64,000 nt of DNA, taken from UBA830 sp036339975 (GTDB taxonomy: Bacteria > Pseudomonadota > Alphaproteobacteria > MPNO01 > UBA830). This document shows positions 34,837 to 44,383 of the stretch, in pieces; position 1 is the first letter of the stretch, and each line of letters opens with the position of its first letter. The notes under the pieces are model-generated. The model was not told the origin of the DNA and ran no database searches. It saw only the letters and a program-made list of their open reading frames with translations. Where the stretch lies: the NCBI GenBank assembly GCA_036339975.1, contig JAYYZV010000020.1, forward strand, positions 17,443-81,442. Reading direction: 5' to 3'. A program made the position numbers and the translations under genes.

Positions 34837-37149
34837 ATGACGTCACCGCTTGATGGTACGATAACTGCCTCCCACTGGGGGGCCTACCGAGTATTGTCCT
34901 CCAACGGGCGCGTGACGGGGGTGCAGCCGTTTGAAAATGATCCCGAACCCTCACCGATGATTGATGCTATGCCGGATGTCGTGCATGCCGATTGCCGGGT
35001 CATGCAGCCAATGGTGCGAAAAGGCTGGCTGGAAGATGGTTATCAAAGTGATACCTCCGGGCGTGGTGTGGACCCATTTGTCCCGGTTTCCTGGGACGAG
35101 GCGATGGATCTTGTCGCTACAGAAATAGATCGCATAAGGACCGAAAATGGGAACGAAGCGATTTTTGCTTCGTCCGGTTGGGCCAGTGCTGGCACATTCC
35201 ACTCAGCGACCACGCAACTGAAACGGTTTTTCAACGACGTTGGCGGTTTCATCGATCAGGTGACGAACTATTCCTTTGGGTCCGCCTCTGTGATCGTACC
35301 GCGTGTTACGGGCGGGATGGAACCGGTGATACGTCCGACCAGCTGGCCCAATATTGTGGAACATACGGAGCTGTTGGTCGCATTTGGAGGCATATCGCCT
35401 AAGAACAGTCAGGTGTCCAAAGACGGTATCGGGCGGCACGAAACTCAGGGTCATGTTCGCGAAGCAAATCGCGCCGGTATAGGCCTAGTGCAGATAAGCC
35501 CGATCCGGGACGATTTTATCGATGAGGTGGATGTCGAATGGATAGCACCTCGACCGAACACCGACACAGCATTGATGCTGGGAATTGCACATACGCTTGT
35601 AGCGGAGGATCTTCATGATCGGGAATTTTTAGACGTTTATTGCGCTGGTTATGAGCGGTTTGAACCCTACCTCCTTGGCGATAGTGATGGTGTTGTGAAA
35701 GATGCAGACTGGGCGGCAAACATTACCGGTATCGATGCTGGCCGTCTCCGTTCCCTAGCGCGACGCATGGCTGGGAAGCGAACCATGATCACTGTTAGCT
35801 GGTCAGTCCAACGCTGCGACCATGGAGAACAGCCCTGCTGGATGGCGATTACTCTTGCTGCGATGCTGGGACAAATCGGGCTGCCCGGTGGTGGTGTCGG
35901 AATTGGATATGGATCGAATGCCACGATCGGCCAACAAGCCTCTAAAATGCCAAATTTGGGCCTGCCGCAGGGCGGTAACAAAGTTAGCAATTATATCCCC
36001 ATGGCCCGTGTTGTCGACATGCTACTCAGCCCCGGCGTAGCATATGATTTTAACGGCGAGCGACTAACTTATCCCGATATCCGGATGGTGTACTGGGCTG
36101 GCGGCAACCCGTTCCATAAACAACAAGATCTCAACAGATTTCTAAAAGCTTGGCAGAAGCCGGAAAGCATCATAGTGCACGAACCCTGGTGGACGCCCGC
36201 GGCACGGCGCGCGGATGTGGTGTTGCCGGTCACGACGACGCTTGAACGTAATGATATCGCCGCTGGGCTTAGGGACCGTTTCTTCGTCGCGATGTATCAG
36301 GCCGTGCCGCCGGTAGGCGAGGCCCGAAGCGATTATAGTATTTTTTCTGGACTAGCTGAGCGATTAGGCGTCGCCGAAGAGTTCACGGAGGGACGGGATG
36401 AAATGGAGTGGCTGCGGCATATGTATACGAACGCCCAGAGATCGGCCAGAAAGAGGAAGATCGAGATGCCAGAGTTCGACGCGTTTTGGGATAGTGGATT
36501 CTGGGAGTTTCATACACCAGAGGATTCCTCCATCCTGTTCGAAGGATTTCGTGCAGACCCCGATAAAATGGCGCTAAAAACACCGTCTGGACGCATCGAG
36601 ATTTTCTCTAAAACTATTGACGAATTTGGGTATGATGATTGTCCTGGCCATCCGACGTGGTTGGAACCAGCTGAATGGTTGGGGTCGAAGAAAGTGGCAA
36701 AACACCCATTACACCTTATTTCTAACCAGCCGCTGCGGCGTATGCATAGCCAGCTGGATTTCTGCGAACCGAGCCAGAATACCAAGATCGCAGGCCGCGA
36801 ACCCGTATCAATCCACCCCGATGACGCTGCGGCGCGGCAAATTTCGCAGGGCGACGTTGTGCGTCTTTTCAATGATCGCGGCGCGTGCTTAGCGGGTGCC
36901 GATGTAACGGAAAGCGTGCGTCAAGGAGTGGTGCGGCTTTCGACCGGTGCATGGCTTGACCCGCTGGACGCGGCTGATGCCGGTAGCCTTGAGAAGCACG
37001 GCAATCCGAATGTGCTCACGATCGATAAGGGGTCGTCAAGCTTGGCCCAGAGTTGTATTGCTCAGACAGCGCTAGTCGAAGTGGAACTCTACGTGGGCGA
37101 TGCGCCGCCGATCACCGCGTTCGACACGCCTCAGATAGATGCGATATAG
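34837..37149 (+). CDS. BisC-like molybdopterin oxidoreductase (DMSO reductase family)
   Basis: A 770-residue member of the biotin sulfoxide/TMAO/DMSO reductase group. It opens with SHWGAYRVLSSNGRV, lacks the N-terminal 4Fe-4S cysteines and carries the presumptive molybdenum Ser in NYSFGSAS. VSWSVQRCDHGEQP, WAGGNPFHKQQDLNRF and ISNQPLRRMHSQLD are cofactor-binding segments. There is no twin-arginine signal, so a cytoplasmic enzyme is expected. A CGGAGAAG ribosome site precedes the ATG. A redox partner is not encoded adjacent. It probably reduces an N- or S-oxide or oxidises a related compound. Confidence 0.88.
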   Translation: MTSPLDGTITASHWGAYRVLSSNGRVTGVQPFENDPEPSPMIDAMPDVVHADCRVMQPMVRKGWLEDGYQSDTSGRGVDPFVPVSWDEAMDLVATEIDRIRTENGNEAIFASSGWASAGTFHSATTQLKRFFNDVGGFIDQVTNYSFGSASVIVPRVTGGMEPVIRPTSWPNIVEHTELLVAFGGISPKNSQVSKDGIGRHETQGHVREANRAGIGLVQISPIRDDFIDEVDVEWIAPRPNTDTALMLGIAHTLVAEDLHDREFLDVYCAGYERFEPYLLGDSDGVVKDADWAANITGIDAGRLRSLARRMAGKRTMITVSWSVQRCDHGEQPCWMAITLAAMLGQIGLPGGGVGIGYGSNATIGQQASKMPNLGLPQGGNKVSNYIPMARVVDMLLSPGVAYDFNGERLTYPDIRMVYWAGGNPFHKQQDLNRFLKAWQKPESIIVHEPWWTPAARRADVVLPVTTTLERNDIAAGLRDRFFVAMYQAVPPVGEARSDYSIFSGLAERLGVAEEFTEGRDEMEWLRHMYTNAQRSARKRKIEMPEFDAFWDSGFWEFHTPEDSSILFEGFRADPDKMALKTPSGRIEIFSKTIDEFGYDDCPGHPTWLEPAEWLGSKKVAKHPLHLISNQPLRRMHSQLDFCEPSQNTKIAGREPVSIHPDDAAARQISQGDVVRLFNDRGACLAGADVTESVRQGVVRLSTGAWLDPLDAADAGSLEKHGNPNVLTIDKGSSSLAQSCIAQTALVEVELYVGDAPPITAFDTPQIDAI

Positions 37150-37383
37150 GGAGATCCTTTAATGCTGCTGTCTCAAGAAATTTAGACCTTTATCCGCACT
37201 CGGCGTAACAACTTGTTGCGGCGAGAGTATAATCAACCACAGCCTTGGCGTGGCGAACTTGTGCCTTTATCGAAAAGATCGTCGGGGAGGAGGGTAAATT
37301 TGGGGTCAACTCCATTGACAGGTTAATAGAGCTATTCTTAAGTTTTGATCGATGTACATATATTAAACCTTGGAGACTGGAAA

Positions 37384-38232
37384 ATGGCAATTTCGCTAAA
37401 ATCTTTATCTCCTGCGCTTGGAGCTGGCGTTGCGGGTGTCGACCTGCGCGATGGGTTAGACGATGCGGTTATGCGCCAGATACGCGAGATATGGCTAGAT
37501 TATTTTGTTGTCGTTATTCCCGGTCAGAATCTTTCAAGCGATGATCAAATTGCGTTTACAGAATGGTTCGGCCCGCGCCAAGAAGTCAGGACTGTGAAGG
37601 TTGTCGATGACGGCCCCCAAAATTTCATGTACGTGGCAAACAAATCGGTCGACGGCATGAAAGGCGTATTGCCGGATGGCGAAATGCAATTTCATACCGA
37701 TCAGTGCTATTACGAAACGCCATCGAGGGCGACAATTCTTTACGCGCTGGAAGTCCCGGCAGAAGGTGGCAATACAAAGTTTGCCAACGCCTATCGGGCC
37801 TATAATTCGCTTGATGATGCGACGAAGGAACGCCTAAAAGGCCTTAAAGCGCATCACGTTTATGACTACGATGCTAATGCAACAGTCAAAACGAATGAAA
37901 GCGCTGCAGATGCGCCGCGATATGAGCACCCGGTCGTTATCCGGCATCCGGAAACTGGACGTGAGGTGCTTTACGTCAATCGACTCATGACGGACCATAT
38001 CGTCGGTATAGAACGGGCTGAGAGCGATGTGTTGCTGGAGGATTTATTCCAGGTACTGGAAGACCCGGCCCACACCTATGAACATGTATGGACACCGGGT
38101 GATCTGGTGATGTGGGACAATTTCTGCACTTTGCATGCGCGGACATGGTTTGATCCGTCGATGTCGCGTGTCCTGCGGCGCACCACAGTGGCCGGCGAAG
38201 TTCCCAGGCCTGCATTCGCGGCGGCGGCATAA
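37384..38232 (+). CDS. TauD/TfdA-family Fe(II)/2-oxoglutarate dioxygenase
   Basis: A 282-residue dioxygenase. The iron ligands are H104 and D106 (FHTDQ) and H251 (TLHARTWFD), and R262 or R265 should bind 2-oxoglutarate. Family enzymes hydroxylate sulfonates, aryloxy acids or carnitine-like compounds, releasing succinate and CO2. The ATG at 37384 has a GGAG site 8 bases upstream. Its 234-base leader contains a perfect TTGACA (37315-37320) with a weak -10, so it may be separately transcribed from the upstream BisC-like gene. Confidence 0.88.
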   Translation: MAISLKSLSPALGAGVAGVDLRDGLDDAVMRQIREIWLDYFVVVIPGQNLSSDDQIAFTEWFGPRQEVRTVKVVDDGPQNFMYVANKSVDGMKGVLPDGEMQFHTDQCYYETPSRATILYALEVPAEGGNTKFANAYRAYNSLDDATKERLKGLKAHHVYDYDANATVKTNESAADAPRYEHPVVIRHPETGREVLYVNRLMTDHIVGIERAESDVLLEDLFQVLEDPAHTYEHVWTPGDLVMWDNFCTLHARTWFDPSMSRVLRRTTVAGEVPRPAFAAAA

Positions 38233-38366
38233 TGCAGTTACACGGAGTTCGACAACGCCTATAAACTGTAATAGGGAAGGCTCCGGGGGAGATGGGCTAA
38301 TTGCTTGACGCCTGATGACTGGGCGTAAGAAACTGGTTGCGAGACATCATTTTTGAGGAAACCGGC

Positions 38367-38768
38367 ATGGCTGTTGTCACACCGCTGTTAACTGTACACA
38401 AAGATTTGCCCGATCTGGCATCGCGATTTGTCGAGGTCGACGATATACCCTGGAAACCGACCCCGTGCGATGGTATTGAGATGAAAGTGCTGGTAGAAAA
38501 CGAAGATACTGGCATGATGACGGCTCTCTTCAAATGGGCTCCGGGCTCTAAGCTCACCTTCCATGAGCATGTTGATCTTGAGCAGACATTTGTGCTGGAA
38601 GGATCGTTAGTCGATGACGAAGGGACCGTGACGGCGGGGAACTATGTCTGGCGGCCCCCGGGAAGCCGGCACGACGCTTGGGCGCCCGATGGCGCTTTAA
38701 TCTTGTCAATGTTTCTGAAACCGAACATTTTTCTCGATGGAGAAAACGAGGGTGTACAGCTGCGGTGA
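38367..38768 (+). CDS. cupin-domain protein
   Basis: A 133-residue single cupin. Motif 1 (TFHEHVDLEQTFVLEG) has two His and a Glu, and motif 2 (GNYVWRPPGSRHDAW) has the third His, so a metal site is intact. The length and sequence resemble ChrR-like or acetylacetone-dioxygenase-like cupins. The ATG at 38367 has a GAGGA site 8 bases upstream. It may be a small dioxygenase or sensor in the BisC-TauD group; the function is not assignable. Confidence 0.75.
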   Translation: MAVVTPLLTVHKDLPDLASRFVEVDDIPWKPTPCDGIEMKVLVENEDTGMMTALFKWAPGSKLTFHEHVDLEQTFVLEGSLVDDEGTVTAGNYVWRPPGSRHDAWAPDGALILSMFLKPNIFLDGENEGVQLR

Positions 38769-39078
38769 CGTATTGTCATCCGCCTAAACAGTACACCCGG
38801 CAGGCCCTAGGCTTTTTTGTGCCTGAGGTTAGTTCTTACTGCGAGAGCAAATTGGCAAAATTAGGTAAGACAAGGACGGTTTTCTGGAAGACCGTCAAGA
38901 TAAACATCCCACTAGCGTCAGTCGGACGAACAGCCAAGCTGGATGTACTCCGGCACGAATTTATTTTGGTTAATGGTAATGGGGCAGTCGGAGGCGGTCA
39001 GCCCGCTGCTTAAATATCCAAAGAAATCTGGTTCGATATTGTTTCCCTTGTCCGCAGTTGCCGCGCTAAAATCGTTTC
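38769..39078. other. intergenic region after cupin gene
   Basis: These 310 bases show no credible gene. They hold a short terminator-like hairpin at 38802-38818 and a perfect inverted pair GACGGT/ACCGTC at 38875-38896 with no T-run. No clear ribosome site stands before the next ATG at 39079. Confidence 0.45.
38802..38818 (+). terminator. short terminator-like hairpin downstream of cupin
   Basis: AGGCC pairs with GGCTT across a three-base loop, followed by a T-run, 33 bases after the cupin stop. The stem is only five pairs with one G-U, so this is tentative. Confidence 0.35.
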
Positions 39079-39483
39079 ATGTCTGATACAGATGCCGTTT
39101 TGTTTGCCAACGAAGCGTTTTACCGGGCTTTTGCCGACCGCGATGAAGAGGCGATGGAAGATCTGTGGTCCGCGTCGGAGATGGTTGCGTGCCTCCATCC
39201 GGGATGGGGACCGCTTATGGGACGCGAGGAAGTGCTGTCAAGCTGGATGGCGATTATCCGCAACCCTGATTCCCCCGAGATACTGTGTCACAATGCGCAT
39301 GCTCACGTGTATGGGGAAACCGCCTATGTAATTTGTTTCGAGGAAATTGCCGGCAATTTTCTGGTAGCGACAAACGTATTCGTTCGTGAAGGCAGGGTAT
39401 GGAAAATGGTGCATCATCAGGCCGGACCGACCTCGGTCCGCCCCGACCCTCAAGCACAGGAGACGGTAGGGCCGGTAAACTGA
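39079..39483 (+). CDS. NTF2-like/SnoaL-like protein
   Basis: A 134-residue protein of the cystatin-like NTF2 fold. It has the opening helix NEAFYRAFADRDEEAMEDLW, CLHPGWGPLMGRE, and a beta stretch ending KMVHHQAGPTS. Similar proteins are described with nuclear transport factor 2-like or DUF4440 domains and bind or isomerise small hydrophobic ligands. It converges on the CoxG-like gene and follows the catabolic BisC-TauD-cupin run. The function is unknown. Confidence 0.75.
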   Translation: MSDTDAVLFANEAFYRAFADRDEEAMEDLWSASEMVACLHPGWGPLMGREEVLSSWMAIIRNPDSPEILCHNAHAHVYGETAYVICFEEIAGNFLVATNVFVREGRVWKMVHHQAGPTSVRPDPQAQETVGPVN

Positions 39484-39499
39484 CGAGGTCTTTGGCCGT

Positions 39500-40126
39500 C
39501 TAATTCTTTTTAATAAACAGTCCTTTGATTGACCGGACGACCAGATTCCATAGCACTTTGAATGCCATACCGCCGACCTGTGCGGGTGCAGCGGCTTTTT
39601 GTGAGGACGGTGGGGCGTCAGGCGATTCTTCCAGACTAATGCTTGGTTCACCCGCTTCGGCCGTCCCAGATTGCTCTACCTCGATCTGTTTCGCTAAATT
39701 GTCAGCGAACTGGCCGATAATCTGGCTGGCTAGGTCTTGGATCATGCCGGCGCCGCGTCCATATTGCGCCACTGAGCCGGAGAGTTGAAGATCCGTGTGA
39801 ATTTCTACTTTGGAGCCACCATCGACCGGTTCGAGATGGAAGCCGACATCAGCGTTGGCGCCACCGCGGCCCTTGGCATCAGCACCCTGCGCCTTGACGG
39901 TTGCCTTATGTTCCGCGTTGTCCACGTTCTCGAAAGTTACCGTACCTTGGAAGGTCAGCGCCACCGGACCGAGACGGACAGAGACGTTGCCCTTGAAGGT
40001 CTTGTCGTCGACGATTTCCGTCAGCTCCGCGCCCGGCATAGAGGGTGCGATGCGTTCGATGTCCATCAACGTCTTCCACGCCTGATCTGGCGGAAGTGGT
40101 ACTTGAAAGCTGTTGTCGAACTCCAT
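39500..40126 (-). CDS. CoxG-like SRPBCC-domain protein
   Basis: A 208-residue protein. Its N-terminal START/SRPBCC domain contains SFQVPLPPDQAWKTLMDIERIAPSMPGAEL and GRGAGMIQDLASQIIGQF. A Pro/Ala-rich linker and a short hydrophobic-basic end (WNLVVRSIKGLF) follow, as in CoxG. CoxG helps CO dehydrogenase and related molybdenum hydroxylases, possibly at the membrane. The gene begins 14 bases after the large-subunit gene stop with an AGGAG site, so it belongs to the same operon. Confidence 0.85.
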   Translation of the reverse strand: MEFDNSFQVPLPPDQAWKTLMDIERIAPSMPGAELTEIVDDKTFKGNVSVRLGPVALTFQGTVTFENVDNAEHKATVKAQGADAKGRGGANADVGFHLEPVDGGSKVEIHTDLQLSGSVAQYGRGAGMIQDLASQIIGQFADNLAKQIEVEQSGTAEAGEPSISLEESPDAPPSSQKAAAPAQVGGMAFKVLWNLVVRSIKGLFIKKN

Positions 40127-40140
40127 GATGACTCCTGTTT

Positions 40141-42477
40141 CTATTCAACTGTCGAGGTCAGGTCATTGTTGAGGGCCTGCCATATGCGGTTTGGTGTGGC
40201 CGGCATGTCGAAGCTGCGCACGCCTCGTGTCGCCAGCGCATCACAGATTGCATTCATGACAGCCGGCATCGCGCCGACACAGCCGGCTTCGCCTGCGCCC
40301 TTGATACCCATCGGATTGGTTGGGCTTGGGACTTCGTTTTCGTCCATTTCGAAACTGGGGCAGTCGTCGGCCCGCGGCATACCGTAATCCATGAACGACC
40401 CCGACACCATCTGGCCTGACTCGTCGTCCCATACCATGTTTTCGCACATAATCTGTCCGATACCCTGAACGGCGCCACCGTGTACCTGGCCAGCTAGCAG
40501 TAGCGGGTTGATAACGGTCCCGACATCGTCGACCATGCAGTAGCGCACGATCTCAGTTGTCCCGGTATCAGGATCTATTTCCACCTCGGCGACGTGACAG
40601 CCGTTTGGGAACGTTGGGGCTGGCGGTGACCATGCCGCCCATTCGTCAAGTCCCAGCTCAAATCCTGTCGGCGCGGTCATGAAATTGTGGGCGTGCTTGG
40701 CGGCATCCATAAGACCCATAGTTTTGTCGGTACCCGCCACTGTGAACGTTCCATCATCGAATTCGATATCTTCGACCGCGACTTCCAAGTGATGTGCTAC
40801 AAGGGGCTTGCACTTTTCTACGATTTTATTAGCCGCGAGTTGGATTGACGCACCGCCAACCCCCGACGATCGAGAACCAAAAGTGCCGGTCCCCATCATA
40901 GATACATCTGAGTCCCCCTGTGCGAGCCGGACCTGTTCGAATTCTAAACCCAACATGTCAGCTAGCATCTGTCGAAAAATTGTCTCGTGCCCCTGACCGT
41001 GATTATGGGTGCCCATTATCAGCGTCACTGTTCCCGAAGGATCGAAGCGAATCTGCGCCCATTCCGGCGGACCACCGGCCGATTGCTCAATGCAATTGGC
41101 AATGCCGAAGCCTCGCAGCCTTCCTGCTTGTTCGGATTGCCCCCGGCGCAGATCAAAGTTGGCGTAGTCGATCATTTCCAGCGCGGCATCCATATTCTTT
41201 TCGAACTCCCCCGAATCGTAGGTGAACAGAAAGCCAGTGTTGAAAGGTTCGCTGATTTTGGGAATTAGATTGCGCCGGCGAATTTCGGCGGCATCAATAC
41301 CCATCTCCCGAGCCGCGGTGTCGATCACCCGCTCGACGCAGTAAACCGCTTCCGGCCGTCCGGCGCCACGATAAGGACCGGTGGAATTAGTATTCGTAAA
41401 CACGCCTGTTACATGTGTATAGATCGCTGGGGTTGTGTATGTGTTTGACAGTGAACCAAGGTTATTGGTCGATGAATGCGGCCCTAGCAGAGTTAAATAT
41501 GCGCCCAGATTAGCCACAGTGATCACGCGCAATCCGGTAAAGATTCCGTTTTCGTCCAGTGCTAGTTCGGCGGTGACCACGTTGTCACGTGCTTGGTCAT
41601 CCGACTGAAAAGCCTCTGTTCGGTCACCGGTCCATTTCACGGGGCGTCCCAGCAGCTTCGCTGTCCACAGAACAAGTATGTTTTCTGGGTAAGGGCCTGA
41701 TCGCATACCGAAAGCGCCTCCCATGTCTTCCGACACTACGCGCAGCTTGTTCTGCGGTACTTTCAGAACTGGCTCTGCCATAGCTTGGCGAACACCGTGG
41801 GGACCCTGAGTGCCCGTTATTAAGGTGTATCGTTCGTCGAATTCGTCGTATTCGCCGATACAAGCGCGTGGTTCCATTGGCGCGACCGAAACGCGGCTGA
41901 TAATGATATCTAGCTTGGTGACGTGATGGGCGCTGGCGAAGGCAGCCTCTGTTTTGTCCTTGTCTCCTAGCTCGAACACAAAGCAAATATTGTCCGGCGC
42001 ATCGTCCCAGACGGTGCCCGCGCTGGAATCAAGTGCATGCGCAGTGCTGGTAATTGCTTTGTGTTCGTCGTAATCGACGGCGATCATTTCTGCCGCATCC
42101 TGAGCCTGTTTGTCGGTTTCTGCCACGACCCAGCACACCGGATCACCAACCATTTTGACCTCACCGGCGCGGAGCGCGGCATTTGGCGGCATGAACATGG
42201 GCGAGCCGTCGGGCTTCTGACGCGGAACCGCGCATGGGATGTTACCGAAACCGGACGCGGCATAATCGTCTCCGGTCCAGATACCGAGAACGCCGGGCAG
42301 GCGCTTGGCGGCGGATGTGTCGATCGACAGTATTTTTGCGTTTGCGTAAGGCGATCGCAGGACAAAGCCGTAGGCCTGCCCCGGTCGATGGAGGTCGTCT
42401 GAATACCGTCCCCCGCCTCGTAGCAGGCGCGGGTCTTCCCAGCGCGGGACACCCTGTCCGATTCCGAATTTGGTCAT
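40141..42477 (-). CDS. xanthine dehydrogenase/CoxL-family molybdenum hydroxylase large subunit
   Basis: A 778-residue protein with the full aldehyde oxidase/xanthine dehydrogenase molybdopterin layout: N-terminal GIGQGVPRWEDPRLLRGGGRY, the DMGGAFGMRSG loop, GPYRGAGRPEAVYCVER, GTHNHGQGHETIF, and catalytic Glu in GIKGAGEAGC. The copper-binding Cys loop of true CO dehydrogenase is absent. FAD and 2Fe-2S subunit genes are not adjacent, only the CoxG-like gene. It probably hydroxylates an aldehyde or N-heterocycle with water. Confidence 0.88.
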   Translation of the reverse strand: MTKFGIGQGVPRWEDPRLLRGGGRYSDDLHRPGQAYGFVLRSPYANAKILSIDTSAAKRLPGVLGIWTGDDYAASGFGNIPCAVPRQKPDGSPMFMPPNAALRAGEVKMVGDPVCWVVAETDKQAQDAAEMIAVDYDEHKAITSTAHALDSSAGTVWDDAPDNICFVFELGDKDKTEAAFASAHHVTKLDIIISRVSVAPMEPRACIGEYDEFDERYTLITGTQGPHGVRQAMAEPVLKVPQNKLRVVSEDMGGAFGMRSGPYPENILVLWTAKLLGRPVKWTGDRTEAFQSDDQARDNVVTAELALDENGIFTGLRVITVANLGAYLTLLGPHSSTNNLGSLSNTYTTPAIYTHVTGVFTNTNSTGPYRGAGRPEAVYCVERVIDTAAREMGIDAAEIRRRNLIPKISEPFNTGFLFTYDSGEFEKNMDAALEMIDYANFDLRRGQSEQAGRLRGFGIANCIEQSAGGPPEWAQIRFDPSGTVTLIMGTHNHGQGHETIFRQMLADMLGLEFEQVRLAQGDSDVSMMGTGTFGSRSSGVGGASIQLAANKIVEKCKPLVAHHLEVAVEDIEFDDGTFTVAGTDKTMGLMDAAKHAHNFMTAPTGFELGLDEWAAWSPPAPTFPNGCHVAEVEIDPDTGTTEIVRYCMVDDVGTVINPLLLAGQVHGGAVQGIGQIMCENMVWDDESGQMVSGSFMDYGMPRADDCPSFEMDENEVPSPTNPMGIKGAGEAGCVGAMPAVMNAICDALATRGVRSFDMPATPNRIWQALNNDLTSTVE

Positions 42478-42577
42478 CCAGTTAACCTTTGAGAGGTGTT
42501 GGTTCCAATGTCGTTTGTGTACCGCTCAGTCGACTGCCTTGCAAGTTGGGGCCGGTTGAGAGGATTGGAACGGGAAA

Positions 42578-43480
42578 TCAGTTGAGAAGTAAGACCAGAA
42601 TTCCTATTACGATCGCGACGCAGCCAGCGATTTCTAGCCGGTTGATTTTCTCCTTGAAAATGAAAACCGTGGACGCGAAGGTGAAAATCATCTCAATTTG
42701 GGCGACTGCCTTCACCACAGCGGCTTTCTCTAGTGTCATCGCTGTGAACCAGCCGAACGATGCCGACGCGCCGACGAAACCGACGGCTAGAGCCGGTTTC
42801 CAGGCTGCCACAATCCGCCGAAGCTCAACGGGATCGCGCAGCGCGAAGAATGCGAGCATAACAATGGTCTGGAAAGTGATGGCGGCGCATAGCGTTACGG
42901 CGCCTTGCATCAGGAAATTTGGACCATTGAGCGACAACGAGGCACCGCGATACCCAACCGCCGCAATTCCAAAAAATGTCCCCGAACACAGCCCGATGGC
43001 GACGCTGCGTGTCGCCAGAGATGTGAAAAGCGTCGTCGGCTTCATTTCATTACGGGCAACGGAAATCAGCATGACACCCGCTACCGAGATCGCGATGGCG
43101 AGGACCACCACCCAAGACACAGTTTCAGAAAGGAATATCAGGCCGAAAAGCGCCGCTTGCGCAGGCTCCGTCCGCGAATAAGCGGTACCGACTGAAAAAT
43201 TGCGATAGCTGAATAGGTGTATCAGCAGTGTCTGGGCGAAAATCTGCGCCAGTGCCGCCAAGACCACCCAGCCGATAAATGCCAAGTGTAGGCGGGGTAG
43301 GGTATATCCCGCCCCATAATAGAGAATGCCCAGAAATATAAAAGAAAAGGGTAGCCCGAAGCCGAACCGAACGAAGGTCGCGCCGGTCGTGCCGATGCGG
43401 CCTTTTAAATATTTCTGAAGGGTCGAGCGGATGTTCTGTAGAAATGCCGCCGCGACCGTTATAACAACCCAAGGTTCCAT
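42578..43480 (-). CDS. DMT-superfamily transporter (EamA-like)
   Basis: A 300-residue integral membrane protein with about ten helices. The N-terminal VVITVAAAFLQNIRSTLQKYLKGRIG and C-terminal EIMIFTFASTVFIFKEKINRLEIAGCVAIVIGILVLLL are family-like. It is not close to the two DMT paralogues at 22-26 kb. It lies 20 bases after the SDR gene and 100 bases before the molybdenum-hydroxylase gene on the same strand, so it probably moves a compound used by this operon. Confidence 0.8.
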   Translation of the reverse strand: MEPWVVITVAAAFLQNIRSTLQKYLKGRIGTTGATFVRFGFGLPFSFIFLGILYYGAGYTLPRLHLAFIGWVVLAALAQIFAQTLLIHLFSYRNFSVGTAYSRTEPAQAALFGLIFLSETVSWVVVLAIAISVAGVMLISVARNEMKPTTLFTSLATRSVAIGLCSGTFFGIAAVGYRGASLSLNGPNFLMQGAVTLCAAITFQTIVMLAFFALRDPVELRRIVAAWKPALAVGFVGASASFGWFTAMTLEKAAVVKAVAQIEMIFTFASTVFIFKEKINRLEIAGCVAIVIGILVLLLN

Positions 43481-43500
43481 TCAGGCGATTCGCCCGGGCT

Positions 43501-44322
43501 TCAGGACCTATCCCCAAACCCGACGGGGGCGGAACAGCCGGCTGCCGCTTCGTCCGGCGGCATACTCTCGTCCCACAGGCGGCCGATAAACCGTTTGCCG
43601 CTCCAACCATCGGATGCTTCCGATGCAAGCCAGACCATTGGTGCTCGCATCACGGCCGGGGCGACCAGCATGCCGTCGGCGCCGGAGCGGCCTTCGTCCC
43701 CGGGATTACCGGGCAAAAGGTTGGTGTCGGCCGCCCCACCCGGAATTAGTATGTTACAGGTTACACCGGTACCGTCGAGATCTTCCGACCAGCAGCTCGT
43801 CGTTGCTTCCATCGCTGCCTTGGATGGTCCGTATGGCGAAAACCCAGCACGCTGCATGGTGTGGATGGACGTGGTCACGTTGACGACCCGGCCCCATCCT
43901 GCTCTCAGCATGTGGGGTACGGCTTCGCGCGCCATCTGAAACCCTCCATTTACGTTGGTTTCGATAATCTGGGCCCAGGTTTCCGCTTTCACGTCCCAGA
44001 ACTTTGTCGGTGTCCGATTGAACGTATTCGAAACCAGCAGCATGCCGACGCCGGCGTTATTTACCAGCATATCGACCCCGCCGAATTCAGATACCGTGTT
44101 GGCGACAATCTTTGCACAGGCGGCTGGGTCACGGATGTCGGCGACCATGGCCTTTACTGTGCCCGCCAGTTCTTTCGTTTCCGATTCAATATCGTCGTCG
44201 ATATGCATGGCCGCGGTAACGTTTGCTCCGGCAGTGGCCAGCGCGTGCACCATCGCCCGCCCCAGCCCCCGGCCGCCGCCAGTAATAATGCAGGTTGTAC
44301 CGGTAAGATCATTTGTCGTCAT
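43501..44322 (-). CDS. SDR-family oxidoreductase
   Basis: A 273-residue short-chain dehydrogenase. It has TGGGRGLGRAM for cofactor binding, Asn in VNNAGVGM, Ser in VTTSIH-type strand and YGPSK as the catalytic Tyr-Lys. The C-terminus is extended by about 20 residues (DEAAAGCSAPVGFGDR). The ATG at 44322 follows an AGGGG site and is preferred over an upstream start at 44364. It sits between an MFS and a DMT gene in the fhs-linked minus-strand run. Confidence 0.85.
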   Translation of the reverse strand: MTTNDLTGTTCIITGGGRGLGRAMVHALATAGANVTAAMHIDDDIESETKELAGTVKAMVADIRDPAACAKIVANTVSEFGGVDMLVNNAGVGMLLVSNTFNRTPTKFWDVKAETWAQIIETNVNGGFQMAREAVPHMLRAGWGRVVNVTTSIHTMQRAGFSPYGPSKAAMEATTSCWSEDLDGTGVTCNILIPGGAADTNLLPGNPGDEGRSGADGMLVAPAVMRAPMVWLASEASDGWSGKRFIGRLWDESMPPDEAAAGCSAPVGFGDRS

Positions 44323-44383
44323 TTCTGTATCCCCTGTCCGGAAATTTAGGAGGCACCCTAGCACGCCTGCCGGTGGTTGACAG

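Noticed and set aside
38678..39013. A 111-codon open frame over the cupin 3' end and the following gap
   Set aside because: It is out of frame with the well-supported cupin gene, begins inside it and shows no family motif or ribosome site.
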